DNA of 64,000 bases from an uncultured Mucispirillum sp. (GCA_944323205.1 CALURO010000001.1:62001-126000), one strand, 5' to 3'. Counted from the first letter of the stretch, positions 36,377 to 46,062 are shown. Numbers and translations: made by a program. Notes: generated by a model from the sequence alone, not told the origin.

Positions 36377-37030
36377 TTATTCTGCCCCCTTGCCGCTTCT
36401 ATCTTCAAGGATTTCACCAGTGAATATCCATACTTTTACACCTATGATACCATAAGCTGTAAGTGCTTCTGCTGTGCCATAATCAATAGCTGCACGAAGT
36501 GTTTGAAGAGGAACGCGTCCTTTAATATACCATTCGCTGCGTGCAATATCTGCACCTGCAAGCCTTCCGCCACACATAACTTTGATGCCTAATGCACCAG
36601 ATTTAAGTGTTTGTAACACTGCTTTTTTCATAGCTCTTCTAAAAGCTACACGGCGAATAAGCTGCTGAGCTATAGAGTCTGCAACTAATGTTGCGTCAAG
36701 CTCAGGTTTTTTCACTTCGCGGATAACAAGTAATACTTCTGCTGAAGTGAATTTTTTAAGCTCACTTTTGAGTTTTTCAATTTCCGCACCTTTTTTACCG
36801 ATAACAATACCCGGACGGCTAGTATTGAGAGTTACTCTGATTTTAGAGCTCATACGCTCGATACCAATTTGTGCAATACCTGCTTGGTTTAAGCGTTGTC
36901 TTAAATACTTACGAATTCTGATATCTTCTATTAAGTTTTGGCTGTATTCTTTTTTATTAGAATACCATACAGAATTCCAGTTTTTGTTTACACCGAGCCT
37001 GAAACCATTAGGATTAACCTTCTGTCCCAC
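36377..37030 (-). CDS. rpsC: 30S ribosomal protein S3
   Basis: mRNA-entry protein with KH domain. The 217-residue product starts with GTG in the sequence GAGGTGAAATAGTG, overlapping the rplV stop by one base. Signatures: [38 protein letters not shown] (KH GxxG) and [15 protein letters not shown]. Confidence 0.98.
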   Translation of the reverse strand: MGQKVNPNGFRLGVNKNWNSVWYSNKKEYSQNLIEDIRIRKYLRQRLNQAGIAQIGIERMSSKIRVTLNTSRPGIVIGKKGAEIEKLKSELKKFTSAEVLLVIREVKKPELDATLVADSIAQQLIRRVAFRRAMKKAVLQTLKSGALGIKVMCGGRLAGADIARSEWYIKGRVPLQTLRAAIDYGTAEALTAYGIIGVKVWIFTGEILEDRSGKGAE

Positions 37031-37449
37031 TATTTCACCTCCGTTTCTTCTTGTAAAACTACTTTAATATGAGTAGTCGGTTTACGGATAAGAGATGCTC
37101 TACCATATGCACGAGGAGTAAACCTCTTCATAGGTGGCCCCATTTCAATTCTAAGTACGCCTACTTTTAAGCGGGTCACATCACGAATACCGTGGTTTTC
37201 TTCAGCATTTGCCATAGCTGATTTAATAACTTTTGCAATAACTGCAGCTGCTTTGCGTGGATTGAATTTAAGGATAGCCATAGCTTCCTCAACCTGTTTA
37301 CCTCTAACAAGCGCTGCTACTTCACGGGCTCTTCGTGTGGATACCCGAGCGAACTTGGCTGCTGCCCGAACACCTGGTTCTAACTCTCTTTGAGTTTTTC
37401 TTTTGTTTTTCACAGGTGTTTTTGATGGTTCTGTTGCTTTAACATCCAT
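37030..37449 (-). CDS. rplV: 50S ribosomal protein L22
   Basis: Tunnel-lining protein; macrolide resistance can map to its hairpin. The family core ([23 protein letters not shown]) begins near residue 29, so the 139-residue product has a basic N-terminal extension of about 25 residues ([18 protein letters not shown]). The C-terminal hairpin with [22 protein letters not shown] is intact. Confidence 0.97.
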   Translation of the reverse strand: MDVKATEPSKTPVKNKRKTQRELEPGVRAAAKFARVSTRRAREVAALVRGKQVEEAMAILKFNPRKAAAVIAKVIKSAMANAEENHGIRDVTRLKVGVLRIEMGPPMKRFTPRAYGRASLIRKPTTHIKVVLQEETEVK

Positions 37450-37454
37450 ACGAC

Positions 37455-37733
37455 TTACCTTTTGACCTTTTTATCATCTTTCTTATGACCACGAAAAGTT
37501 CTAGTCAAAGAAAATTCACCTAACTTATGACCTACCATGTTTTCAGTAACATAGACAGGGATAAATTTATTTCCATTATGAACAGCAAATGTTAAGCCTA
37601 TCATATCTGGCACGATAGTGCTTCTGCGTGACCAGGTTTTTATAACTTGTTTGCTGTTAGTTTCTTTAGCTTCTTTTACCTTTTTTTCAACATGAGCGTC
37701 TATAAAAGGTCCTTTTTTAAGCGATCTTGGCAC
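37455..37733 (-). CDS. rpsS: 30S ribosomal protein S19
   Basis: Head protein pairing with S13. The 92-residue product starts [22 protein letters not shown] and contains [23 protein letters not shown] and [15 protein letters not shown]. Typical length and position between rplB and rplV. Confidence 0.98.
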   Translation of the reverse strand: MPRSLKKGPFIDAHVEKKVKEAKETNSKQVIKTWSRRSTIVPDMIGLTFAVHNGNKFIPVYVTENMVGHKLGEFSLTRTFRGHKKDDKKVKR

Positions 37734-37750
37734 CTTGTCCTCCTATCATG

Positions 37751-38572
37751 CTATCTTTTAGATACAATATACTTATTAGATGGTTTATTTTTCTTACGGG
37801 TTTTGTAACCTTTAGTAGGTTTACCCCAAGGTGTAGTAGGGTGACGACCACCACTAGTTCTACCTTCACCACCACCCATTGGGTGATCAACTGGGTTCAT
37901 CGCAACACCGCGAACTGTAGGTCTAACACCTTTCCAGCGTTTCCTGCCAGCTTTACCAATTTTTAAGTTTTCATGTTCTGTATTAGATACCTGTCCAATA
38001 GTAGCTTTACATTCAGCTTTAATAAGTCTAATCTCACCAGATGGGAGCCTTACATGGCAGTATTCTCCTTCTTTTGCAAGAAGCTGAGCATACGAACCAG
38101 CTGAACGAGCTAACTGACCACCTTTTCCAGGTCTTAATTCAACATTATGAATTACTGTACCAACAGGCATATCTTTTAATACCATAGCATGACCAGCTTT
38201 AATGTCTGCGCCTTCGCCGCTTTGAATAATATCACCAACTTTTAATGATATTGGAGCAACAATATAGCGTTTTTCACCATCTTTATATACAACTAATGCA
38301 ATACGAGCAGAACGATTCGGATCGTATTCAATTGTTGCAACAGTAGCTGGAATTCCGTCTTTATTTCTTTTAAAGTCAATAATACGGTATAATTTTTTAT
38401 TGCCGCCACCTTGGTGACGAACTGTAATACGGCCTCTGTTATTACGACCGCCTTTTGATTTAAGAACTGTTGTAAGCGATTTTTCCGGAGTAGAAGTAGT
38501 GATATCCGCATAATCGCTGTTTGTTCTAAAACGAACGCCTTTTGACGTAGGTTTAAAGGTTTTGATACCCAT
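37751..38572 (-). CDS. rplB: 50S ribosomal protein L2
   Basis: Peptidyl-transferase-centre protein. The 273-residue product starts [25 protein letters not shown] and has the catalytic-site signature [22 protein letters not shown] (its His near residue 229 is conserved). Position after rplW is standard. Confidence 0.98.
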   Translation of the reverse strand: MGIKTFKPTSKGVRFRTNSDYADITTSTPEKSLTTVLKSKGGRNNRGRITVRHQGGGNKKLYRIIDFKRNKDGIPATVATIEYDPNRSARIALVVYKDGEKRYIVAPISLKVGDIIQSGEGADIKAGHAMVLKDMPVGTVIHNVELRPGKGGQLARSAGSYAQLLAKEGEYCHVRLPSGEIRLIKAECKATIGQVSNTEHENLKIGKAGRKRWKGVRPTVRGVAMNPVDHPMGGGEGRTSGGRHPTTPWGKPTKGYKTRKKNKPSNKYIVSKR

Positions 38573-38586
38573 TTACCACTCTCCCA

Positions 38587-38871
38587 TTACACTATATCAA
38601 GCTTTTCGCCCTCTTTAAGAGTAACGATAGCTTTTTTCCAATCATTTCTTCTGCCAAGAATTCTGCCAAAGCGTTTTTCTTTACCTTTAAAGTTCATTGT
38701 GCGAACATGCTCAACTTTAACTTTAAGTAAATCTTCAACGGCTTCTTTAATCTGTGTTTTAGTAGCCTCTGTATGCACTTGAAAAACAACAGTATTAAGG
38801 CCTTTTTCCTGCATCATCATTGCTTTTTCAGTAAGAAAGGGTTTTCTTATAACATCATACTTAGTAATCAT
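38587..38871 (-). CDS. rplW: 50S ribosomal protein L23
   Basis: Exit-tunnel protein that docks trigger factor and SRP. The 94-residue product starts MITKYDVIRKPFLTEKAMMMQE and ends with WKKAIVTLKEGEKLDIV. It overlaps the rplD stop by one base. Confidence 0.97.
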   Translation of the reverse strand: MITKYDVIRKPFLTEKAMMMQEKGLNTVVFQVHTEATKTQIKEAVEDLLKVKVEHVRTMNFKGKEKRFGRILGRRNDWKKAIVTLKEGEKLDIV

Positions 38872-39512
38872 TATTCACCTTCCACTGCAACGCCTGTGGC
38901 TTTTTCCACCATAGGGAGTGAGTTTTTGAGGAAAATTATTTTGTAAGAGTTCATAATATCATAAACATTTAAACCGTTTACATGTAATATGTCTGCATAA
39001 GGAATGTTACTGAAAGCTCTAGCAACTTTTTCATCAATTGCATCAACTACAATAAGAACTCTTCTGTCTGCGTTGAAAGCTTTTAATATTTCAACTGCTT
39101 CTTTAGTTTTGCCATTTTCTACAAAAAGGTTGTCTAAAACAACAACTGCACCAGCATCATATTTTGCATGGATTGCACTTCTTAATGCGTTTTTAACCTT
39201 TTTCTTAGGCATAGAGTAAGAATAATCTCTTGGCTGTGGTCCAAATATTGTTCCACCGCCTCTCCATAATGGAGACCTTGAAGAACCAGCTCTAGCTCTG
39301 CCAGTTCCTTTTTGTTTCCATGGTTTTCTGCCACCGCCGGAAACTAAACCCTTAGTCTTAGTTGCATGTGTTCCTGCTCTTCTGCAGGCAAGCTGCATTT
39401 TAACTACTTCATGAATTAATACAGTATTAACTGGATAATCAAGAATAGCATCATGCAAATCAACTGAACCGACTTTTGAGTTTTTCACATCAAATACATC
39501 AATTTTTGCCAT
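38871..39512 (-). CDS. rplD: 50S ribosomal protein L4
   Basis: Tunnel protein and, in enterobacteria, repressor of the S10 operon. The ATG at 39512 follows AGAGGAA and gives 213 residues starting MAKIDVFDVKNSKVG; an upstream extension of 30 codons lacks a ribosome-binding site. Signatures: TKGLVSGGGRKPWKQKGTGRARAGSSRSPLWRGGG (split here by its conserved Gly residues). rpsJ and rplC, which normally precede it, are absent. Confidence 0.97.
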   Translation of the reverse strand: MAKIDVFDVKNSKVGSVDLHDAILDYPVNTVLIHEVVKMQLACRRAGTHATKTKGLVSGGGRKPWKQKGTGRARAGSSRSPLWRGGGTIFGPQPRDYSYSMPKKKVKNALRSAIHAKYDAGAVVVLDNLFVENGKTKEAVEILKAFNADRRVLIVVDAIDEKVARAFSNIPYADILHVNGLNVYDIMNSYKIIFLKNSLPMVEKATGVAVEGE

Positions 39513-39779
39513 TAGATTTCCTCTAAAATTTTTCACATATACCAGATAGGATATCCTGATATATGTATTTGTGCATAAAAGGCTTTCTAGCTTATCGCAC
39601 AAAATCTTTTATTTAAAAGGCATACTGCCTTAATTACTAACTTTTTTAACTATATCTTTAATTTTGAGCATAGATATAGGTATGACGCTTTATGCGTGGA
39701 TAGATACTTTTGCATATTTTAAAATAAATATCAAGTGTTTTTTTATAATTTTTAATTTTTTTTGATATAAAAGGTTATA
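39513..39779 (-). promoter_or_regulatory. structured leader upstream of rplD
   Basis: No gene in this 267-base stretch. On the minus strand three hairpins follow each other: AAGGCA-GTA-TGCCTT (39617-39631), TTTGTGC...GCACAAA (39568-39603), and an imperfect long one ACATATA...TATATGT with an AGGATATCCT core (39535-39566). The last ends about 15 bases before the ribosome-binding site. A TTGATA element lies further upstream but without a good -10 box. A ribosomal-protein (L4-type) leader is a reasonable guess; it is not confirmed. Confidence 0.45.
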
Positions 39780-40412
39780 CTATCTTCTTACCTGATTAAA
39801 GTTTGCAGGGTCAAGCCATATGCTGTCAACTATTTCCCTGTTTACTTTATCATATATTACAAAGTTAATACCATATCTGTTTTTACTTCTTGGTTTACCG
39901 CTTACATTTATTGTAGACTTTCTATTTTCAGAAGATACAAGTAAGTTTACTATATTTTTCATTCTGCCTTTATATTCTACTTTTTTATCAGATACTTCTT
40001 CGTAAAATACTTTACCATCATCTATTACAGCTGCATATTTCATATTGCCTTTATCTGTTTCATATTTTGTAAGCCCAAGTGTTTTAAACTTATCTTTCAT
40101 ATCCTGTGGCAGTCTGTTTAATACATTATCACCGTTGGTGGATATAAGCATGGTGTAGTTGTCATAAAAAGATAAACTAAACCATTTGTTTATATTATAT
40201 TGCTGTGTAATTTCTAATTTATTCATTACCCTGTTATATTTTACATTATCATCATACCATGATTTAAATTTTATATCACCCCTATGATCTTGAAGATTAT
40301 ACTTTTTTATCATATAGGGTATTAAATGGTCCATAACTTTGTATGAACCATATATGTTTAAATGACTTCTATCCATCATATCTTTTTTATAATCTAAATT
40401 TAAGTCTTCCAT
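39780..40412 (-). pseudogene. C-terminal fragment of an SGNH/GDSL-type hydrolase-like protein
   Basis: A 210-residue frame that resembles only the end of a larger family. It opens with DMMDRSHLNIYGSYKVMDHLIPYMIKKY, the D-x-x-H-L-N-x-x-G block that carries the catalytic Asp and His near the C-terminus of SGNH-type hydrolases. It then continues through the usual tail to GINFVIYDKVNREIVDSIWLD. The N-terminal GDS serine part is missing. There is no ribosome-binding site before the first ATG, and the frame runs directly into the repeat block at 40413. It looks like a gene cut at its 5' side. Confidence 0.6.
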
Positions 40413-40978
40413 TAATTTTTTATCATTCGCTTGCGTAAGGCGAGCGTTTTTTGCGAGGACACTTTTTCCCTAGCGAGTAGCGTAGGAAATAGAAAAAGTG
40501 GCTGGATATTAAATGGATTTATTCCATAAGCCCGCCTAAATAAAAAGTCTAGGACGAGCTTGCGAGGACTGCCAAATTCCCGAGTGAATAACGAGGAAAA
40601 AGAATTTGCACAGGCTTAGGACTTTTTATTATTGTTTAAAAGACAGGATGTCTTTTTGCTTGCGTAAGTGCGGGAGGGGTTCCCCCGACCAAACGCATAA
40701 ATAAAAATTTCACGGACGAAATTTTTATTATTGTTAAATTAGATTCTTCGCTAGTGTTCCACTAGCTCTGAATGACAAGGTATATTGGTAACTATTACCA
40801 TTTTGTCACTCAGAGCGGAGCGAAGAGTCTATATAGGTGCAGGGGAGCGTTTTTTGCGACGCAAGGACTTTCCGACGAATAGGAAGGAATCAAAAGTCCG
40901 TAGCTGGACCGAGCCGTCGCTTGCGAGAGCATTTGACGGATTTATTCCGCAAATGCAATGACAAATGATAACCTGATT
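40413..40978. repeat. 566-base repeat-rich non-coding block
   Basis: No believable gene. An inverted pair of palindromic repeats lies at 40741-40776 (AGATTCTTCGCTAGTG-TTC-CACTAGCTC...) and 40805-40830 (GTCACTCAGAGCGGAGCG...), related to those at 18234 and 31934. The 35-base segment at 40840-40874 is an exact inverted copy of 18189-18223. TTTTTATTATTGTT occurs twice (near 40625 and 40720) and again inverted at 18262-18280. GAGCGTTTTTTGCG recurs near 40443 and 40845. The block is G+C-richer than its surroundings and marks the broken end of the SGNH-type gene. Confidence 0.75.
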
Positions 40979-42634
40979 TTATTTATATATTTCTTTATAA
41001 AGTGCATATCCACCGCTAAGATTATAGCAGTCATATCCGTAACCTGCTAATATTCTGCATGCAAGATATCCTCTTAAACCTACATGACATACAATATATA
41101 CCGGCTTGCTTTTATCTATTTCATTCATTCTTTCTCTTAAGCTGTCTACTGGAATATTTATAAAGCCGTCAATATGCCCAAGCCTGTATTCCCCTCTTGT
41201 GCGTGTATCTATTAAATTAACACTGCCGTCTTTTGGAAGAGATGACACATCATGATAATGAAATATTTTTGATATACCATTTAATATATTTTCTGCCACA
41301 TAACCTGCCATATTAACAGGGTCCTTAGCTGATGAATATGGCGGTGCATAACATAATTCTAATTTAGTTAAGTCATAAACTGTTGCTTTAAAGTTTATGG
41401 CTGCTGCTATCACATCACATCTTTTATCTACACCTTCCCTGCCTGCTATCTGAGCACCAAGAATTTTACCTGTATCTTTATCAAATATTGTTTTTATAAA
41501 CATTTCTTCTGCACCGGGATAGTATCCTGCATGACTTGCTGAAATAGTAAAACTTTTTTCATAATTTAAGCCAAGCTGTTTTGCTTGCTTTTCTGTAATG
41601 CCTGTTGAAGCTGCTGTTAATGAAAATACTTTTAAAATTGCACTGCCCTGAGTGCCTCTATATGTGCTTTTAATGCCTGCAATATTATCTGCTGCAATTC
41701 TTCCCTGTTTATTTGCAGGCCCTGCAAGTGGAATAACAGCTTTTTCTTTTGTGATAAAATCAGTTACTTCAACAGCATCACCTGCTGCATATATAAAATC
41801 ATCACTTGTTTTCATATTATCATCAACAATCACTGCTCCCCGCTGATTTAGTTTAAGACCAGCTTCTGCTGCAATTTTTGTTTCTGGTTTTACACCAATT
41901 GCAAGAATAACCATATCTGCATCAAATGCACCTTTATTAGTAATAACTTTTAATAATGAGCCATTTTCTTCTATTTTTTCTAATGCAGTTTCCAGTTTTA
42001 AAGTAACACCGTTTCTTTCAAGTTCATTATGTAATATACATGCCATATCATAATCAAATGGAGCTATTACCTGATTCTGCATTTCTACAATAGTAACAGA
42101 AAGCCCTGCCTGTACAAGATTTTCTGCCATTTCTACACCAATATAACCGCCGCCTATAACTGCAGCATATTTTGGAGCAGCATTATCTATATAATCTTTT
42201 ATTCTGTATGTATCTGGAATATTTCTTAATGTGAAAACTCTATCTAAATTAACACCTTCAATATTTGGACGGAATGGCTCTGCACCTGGTGATAAAAGAA
42301 GAATATCATAACTTTCTTCATAAGTTTCATTTGTATTATGATTTAACACAGTAACAGTTTTTTTATCTTTATTTATTGCTGTTACTTCATTAAAAGTGCG
42401 AACATCTATATTAAATCTTTTTTTAAAACCAAGTGGTGTCTGTAAAGTTAAATCGGCTTTATTTTTAATATCGCCGCCAATATAGTATGGAAGACCGCAG
42501 TTAGCAAATGATATGTATTCACCTTTCTCAAAAAGTATTATTTCTATATGTTCATTTAACCTGCGAAGCCTTGCAGCAGCAGATGCACCCCCTGCCACAC
42601 CGCCGATAATTAATATTTTAGATACATTCATCAT
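40979..42634 (-). CDS. coenzyme A disulfide reductase with rhodanese domain
   Basis: FAD/NAD(P)H-dependent flavoprotein reducing CoA disulfide or persulfide. I start at the ATG pair 42634/42631 behind TTGGAG; a 13-codon extension is unsupported. Domains: FAD-binding Rossmann (ILIIGGVAGGASAAARLRRLNE), single-Cys active site SFANCGLPYYIGG, NAD-binding AVIGGGYIGVEMAENL, FAD contact YAAGDAVEV, dimer domain, and a C-terminal rhodanese domain with LIDTRTRGEYRLGHIDG and active Cys in VCHVGLRGY. This fusion (CoADR-RHD) is known from sulfur-active and peroxide-tolerant bacteria; in vivo substrate unknown. Confidence 0.93.
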   Translation of the reverse strand: MMNVSKILIIGGVAGGASAAARLRRLNEHIEIILFEKGEYISFANCGLPYYIGGDIKNKADLTLQTPLGFKKRFNIDVRTFNEVTAINKDKKTVTVLNHNTNETYEESYDILLLSPGAEPFRPNIEGVNLDRVFTLRNIPDTYRIKDYIDNAAPKYAAVIGGGYIGVEMAENLVQAGLSVTIVEMQNQVIAPFDYDMACILHNELERNGVTLKLETALEKIEENGSLLKVITNKGAFDADMVILAIGVKPETKIAAEAGLKLNQRGAVIVDDNMKTSDDFIYAAGDAVEVTDFITKEKAVIPLAGPANKQGRIAADNIAGIKSTYRGTQGSAILKVFSLTAASTGITEKQAKQLGLNYEKSFTISASHAGYYPGAEEMFIKTIFDKDTGKILGAQIAGREGVDKRCDVIAAAINFKATVYDLTKLELCYAPPYSSAKDPVNMAGYVAENILNGISKIFHYHDVSSLPKDGSVNLIDTRTRGEYRLGHIDGFINIPVDSLRERMNEIDKSKPVYIVCHVGLRGYLACRILAGYGYDCYNLSGGYALYKEIYK

Positions 42635-42756
42635 TAAACTCCAATTTGTAAAATAAAGTAATAGTTTAAACATAAAAACTTATTTTGCAAGTGGAAAATA
42701 ACTAAAATACTTAATTTTTAGATAATTATGGCTTAAAAATACCATATACATAAAAA

Positions 42757-42780
42757 AGCCGCTCAATTTTAAGCGACTCA
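42757..42780 (-). terminator. terminator of the gsp-SDR transcript, part of a repeat
   Basis: On the minus strand GTCGCTTA-AAAT-TGAGCGGC is followed by TTTTTTATG. The 39-base segment 42757-42795 matches 61748-61786 at 34 positions, including CTCAGACTGT and GAAAAAAT beyond the stem, so it also belongs to a repeat family. Confidence 0.75.
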
Positions 42781-42853
42781 GACTGTGGAAAAAATATTTT
42801 TTTGACAATATCTATTAATATACATTTTTATTAAAAAAATATTCCGAAAATAA

Positions 42854-43624
42854 CTATTGTCTATTAAAAAGCGTTGCGGAACGCTGTGCAGTAGGTGTTA
42901 CAAGCAGATTATGGATATTAATATGTTCTGGCAGAGTAGTCATAAAGTATATAATATCAGCAATATCTGATGCAGTAAGTGGTTTAAATCCTTTATAAAC
43001 ATTATCTGCCTTTTCTTTATCTCCATTAAAGCGGACAAGTGAAAATTCTGTTTCAACAGCACCCGGCTCAATAGTAGATATTCTAATGTTTGTTTTAAGC
43101 ATATCTATATTCATTGCCTGATTTAATGCCCTAACAGCATATTTTGTAGCATTATATACATTGCCTCCAGGGTATACCTGACTGCCTGCAATACTGCCAA
43201 GATTTATAACGGTTCCTGTATTTTTTTCTATCATTAAAGGAAGTACAGCTCTTGCCATATATAAAAAGCCTTTAATATTTGTATCTATCATATCTTCCCA
43301 GTCATCTATATTACCATCTTGAATTGCAGATATACCTTTTGCAAGCCCTGCATTATTTATAAAAATATAAGGTATTAAATGTTTATTTTTAAGTTCATTT
43401 CCAAATGCTTCTACTGCCTCCCTGTCCCTTACATCAAAACAGTATGGAGTAACTATAACATTATATTTATTTTCAAGTTCGCTTTGTATTTTTGCAAGTC
43501 TGTTATCCCGTCTGCCTGTAATTACAAGATTTGCTCCATTTTGTGCATATATTTCTGCACAGGCTCTGCCTATGCCTGAAGTTGCACCAGTAATTAATAC
43601 CAGCTTTCCTTTAACACTAATCAT
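42854..43624 (-). CDS. short-chain dehydrogenase (YdfG-like)
   Basis: NAD(P)-dependent oxidoreductase of 256 residues. Visible: cofactor motif GATSGIGRACAEIYAQ with Arg-Arg at strand 2 end (ITGRRDNR, suggesting NADP), NNAG, and the catalytic Ser...Tyr-x3-Lys in NLGSIAGSQVYPGGNVYNATKYAV. The nearest known group is YdfG, which oxidises 3-hydroxy acids such as serine and 3-hydroxypropionate. It lies 13 bases after gspN in the same direction and is probably carried on the same transcript by chance. Confidence 0.88.
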   Translation of the reverse strand: MISVKGKLVLITGATSGIGRACAEIYAQNGANLVITGRRDNRLAKIQSELENKYNVIVTPYCFDVRDREAVEAFGNELKNKHLIPYIFINNAGLAKGISAIQDGNIDDWEDMIDTNIKGFLYMARAVLPLMIEKNTGTVINLGSIAGSQVYPGGNVYNATKYAVRALNQAMNIDMLKTNIRISTIEPGAVETEFSLVRFNGDKEKADNVYKGFKPLTASDIADIIYFMTTLPEHINIHNLLVTPTAQRSATLFNRQ

Positions 43625-43637
43625 AATTATACCTCTT

Positions 43638-44354
43638 TTATTTTATAGAAAATTTTGGAGCACGAGCAGGGCCAGTTAAAGCGAATTTTAATGGATAATT
43701 GCCCATAGATGCTTCACCGTTTATATTTAATACAGATCTATCTATTTTCTGTTTATTTAAATCAATATATCCTGTAACATTTAATGAGTTTGCACCTTTT
43801 GCAGATAGTTTTTTAATAGTAAGTTTATTTTTATTAATATCTGCCTGCCCCTGCAGAGAATCTACTGCTACAGGCATTAATGGGTGATTAAATGATACTT
43901 TATTAGGACTTTCAATATTAATAACGCCTTTTTCATCTTTTATATTATATTCTATTTTTCCGTTAACAGTGCCGCTTCCTGTCATACCAGTAATTTGAGC
44001 AATCCCTGCAACTGATGCTTTAATATCTGCATTAAGATTACTGCCTGCAAGTTTTCCTGATAATATAAATGCAGGCGAGTCTGCTTTAAATGATATTCTT
44101 TTAAATAAAAGACCAACTGGGTTGTAATCAAGCTCTACATTTTTAATAACAAGTGGACCTGTCTGGATATTTGATGCGGCTGCACCAAAAAAAGTAATGT
44201 CTATTTTATCATATCTTAAATCAATCTTATTTTTTTCAACAGTGTCTGCTATAATTTTTGACGCAACAGAACTTAGTGGGAAGGTTACGATTAAAGTAAC
44301 TATCAGTGCTGCCAAAAAAGCTGTAATAGAAAATATTATTTGTTTTTTAGTCAT
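43638..44354 (-). CDS. gspN: type II secretion protein GspN
   Basis: Optional inner-membrane component of type II secretion systems. The 238-residue product has one N-terminal membrane helix (IIFSITAFLAALIVTLIVTF) and a beta-rich periplasmic domain with AsmA-like repeats (GSGTVNGKIEYNIKDEKG, LSAKGANSLNVTGYIDLNKQ). Sequence is weakly conserved; the call leans on this fold pattern and the position at the end of the gspG-M run. Confidence 0.8.
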   Translation of the reverse strand: MTKKQIIFSITAFLAALIVTLIVTFPLSSVASKIIADTVEKNKIDLRYDKIDITFFGAAASNIQTGPLVIKNVELDYNPVGLLFKRISFKADSPAFILSGKLAGSNLNADIKASVAGIAQITGMTGSGTVNGKIEYNIKDEKGVINIESPNKVSFNHPLMPVAVDSLQGQADINKNKLTIKKLSAKGANSLNVTGYIDLNKQKIDRSVLNINGEASMGNYPLKFALTGPARAPKFSIK

Positions 44355-44379
44355 ATTAATTCCTTATAAATAAAAATGA

Positions 44380-45039
44380 TTACATTTTTACTATTTCAAT
44401 AGAAGAATCAATCATTTTAGGGTTATCATATCTTTTATTAAAATTAATAACTTTTATGCTTAAATTATCATATTTTTCAATATCAGCTATAAACTTAATG
44501 AATTCATCATAATATAAGTTTTCAAGCCTTAATGTAACATGCTCAATACCTTTTGAAGCACTGACTGGCCTTAAATTAACTATTTTATCAGATATTCCAA
44601 GAGTAGAGCCTGTATTTTGTATATACACAAGTAATGTCTGTGTCATAGCATTAATACCAGTTGATTTTGCAAACTGTATCTGACCTGCCATATTTGCAGC
44701 TTTTTCAAGTTTTTTATATGTATTATCCGCCTTTGTTTTAGCCGATTCTATTTTTGAAGTAAGGAAAGCATTTGTCCAGTAAAATATAAAAAATACCCCC
44801 ATTACAACAACAAATGAAGTTAATATCTGCTGTTTATAGTGTGTATAAAATCTGCGAACATCAAAATTTTTAAGATCCTGCAATGAGATATTTTTTAAAT
44901 TTTGCAGACTGAATTTTCCTGAAAAATTTTCAGAAATATTTTTAGATGCTGCTTTTTCTTTTAAAGCACTAAAATCTGGCTTTTTAAATTTAATTTCAGT
45001 AGTTTTTAGTTTATGAAAAATCTCTTTTAATTTTTCCAT
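44380..45039 (-). CDS. gspM: type II secretion protein GspM
   Basis: Inner-membrane platform protein partnering GspL. The 219-residue product has a basic cytoplasmic N-terminus longer than usual (about 70 residues, Lys-rich with repeated FSLQNLKNISLQDLKN elements), one membrane helix (ILTSFVVVMGVFFIFYW), a coiled coil and a small ferredoxin-like periplasmic domain ending VKFNKRYDN-like strands. Identified mainly by position and topology. Confidence 0.75.
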   Translation of the reverse strand: MEKLKEIFHKLKTTEIKFKKPDFSALKEKAASKNISENFSGKFSLQNLKNISLQDLKNFDVRRFYTHYKQQILTSFVVVMGVFFIFYWTNAFLTSKIESAKTKADNTYKKLEKAANMAGQIQFAKSTGINAMTQTLLVYIQNTGSTLGISDKIVNLRPVSASKGIEHVTLRLENLYYDEFIKFIADIEKYDNLSIKVINFNKRYDNPKMIDSSIEIVKM

Positions 45040-45042
45040 ATA

Positions 45043-46062
45043 TTACCTTTGAGCTTTTGTATATTTCATTGTAAATGAAATACCGTCTTTTGTTTTTTTT
45101 GTATCATCTACATTTACAGTAGACTGTAATTTATTTTCCATAATTTTTTTAATTTCATCAACCTGAGCAAAGCTTTCTGCTGTGCCTGATATTCTAATAT
45201 CATCGTCGCGGATATTAATATTATCAAACATAATGCCCTCAATACCTGCATCATTTAAGTTATTTAAAATAGTTAATATTTTTTCATGTGTTCCAGCTGA
45301 TGTTACTGATTTAGACTGCTGCACAAGTGAACCGTAAGGGTCCTTAGATGAAGCAACTCCTAAGTTATTATATACTTTTGATAATGCATCTTCATAATAT
45401 TTATTTACTTTATTATAGGCTGTTACTTCGCTGATACTTCCTACAATCATCACAAGATAAATAATGCCAAGCAATGCAGCAGGAGCAGCAAGTGGCAGTT
45501 TCATTGCAGATTTTCTAACTATGCCGGGAAGTGATATAGAATATTTTACTGTCTGCATTGTTTCAAATAAATCTTTTGCAGTAACAGCATCTACATCATT
45601 ATCTTCAATAAGCGATACCATATTTTCTGAAAGTCTGTATTTCTTACTTCCGTCTGAAAAGATAAATTCATTATATTTTATGCACTGCTCTAAAAATGGT
45701 GTAGATATTTTTTTAAAGCCGCTAAATATTTCTGTATTTTCAGAGATTATATCTATTAATGTTTGGTTAATAACATATATAATTGTTTTACCAGAATGTT
45801 GAAATACACCGTATTCCTTTACCATATCAGCAGGGAAAAGCACATTTAAATAGTTTGCTGCTATTGCATTTAGTTTTTTTGCACTAGTAGATATATTTTC
45901 CATACCAATATAAAAAAAGTAAGTATCATCTATTAAAAGGGCAGATTTACTGCTGTCGCTAATTACATCATCACTGCTTACACGATACATTGATGCACCT
46001 GTCAGCTTATAAAGTAATCCATCTTTTAAATAGTAGTTGTTTTCAGAGTTACTCAAAATCAT
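45043..46062 (-). CDS. gspL: type II secretion protein GspL
   Basis: Inner-membrane protein that links the ATPase GspE to the platform. The 339-residue product has a cytoplasmic actin-like half (to about residue 185), one membrane helix (LAAPAALLGIIYLVMIVGSI), a coiled coil and a periplasmic ferredoxin-like domain (GIEGIMFDNINIRDDDIRISG). The cytoplasmic half is shorter than in enterobacterial GspL. It is 3 bases from gspM and 9 from gspK. Confidence 0.8.
   Translation of the reverse strand: MILSNSENNYYLKDGLLYKLTGASMYRVSSDDVISDSSKSALLIDDTYFFYIGMENISTSAKKLNAIAANYLNVLFPADMVKEYGVFQHSGKTIIYVINQTLIDIISENTEIFSGFKKISTPFLEQCIKYNEFIFSDGSKKYRLSENMVSLIEDNDVDAVTAKDLFETMQTVKYSISLPGIVRKSAMKLPLAAPAALLGIIYLVMIVGSISEVTAYNKVNKYYEDALSKVYNNLGVASSKDPYGSLVQQSKSVTSAGTHEKILTILNNLNDAGIEGIMFDNINIRDDDIRISGTAESFAQVDEIKKIMENKLQSTVNVDDTKKTKDGISFTMKYTKAQR

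Noticed and set aside
40413-40978. CRISPR-like array in the repeat block
   Set aside because: Repeat units are few, irregular in spacing and orientation, and there are no cas genes in the window.
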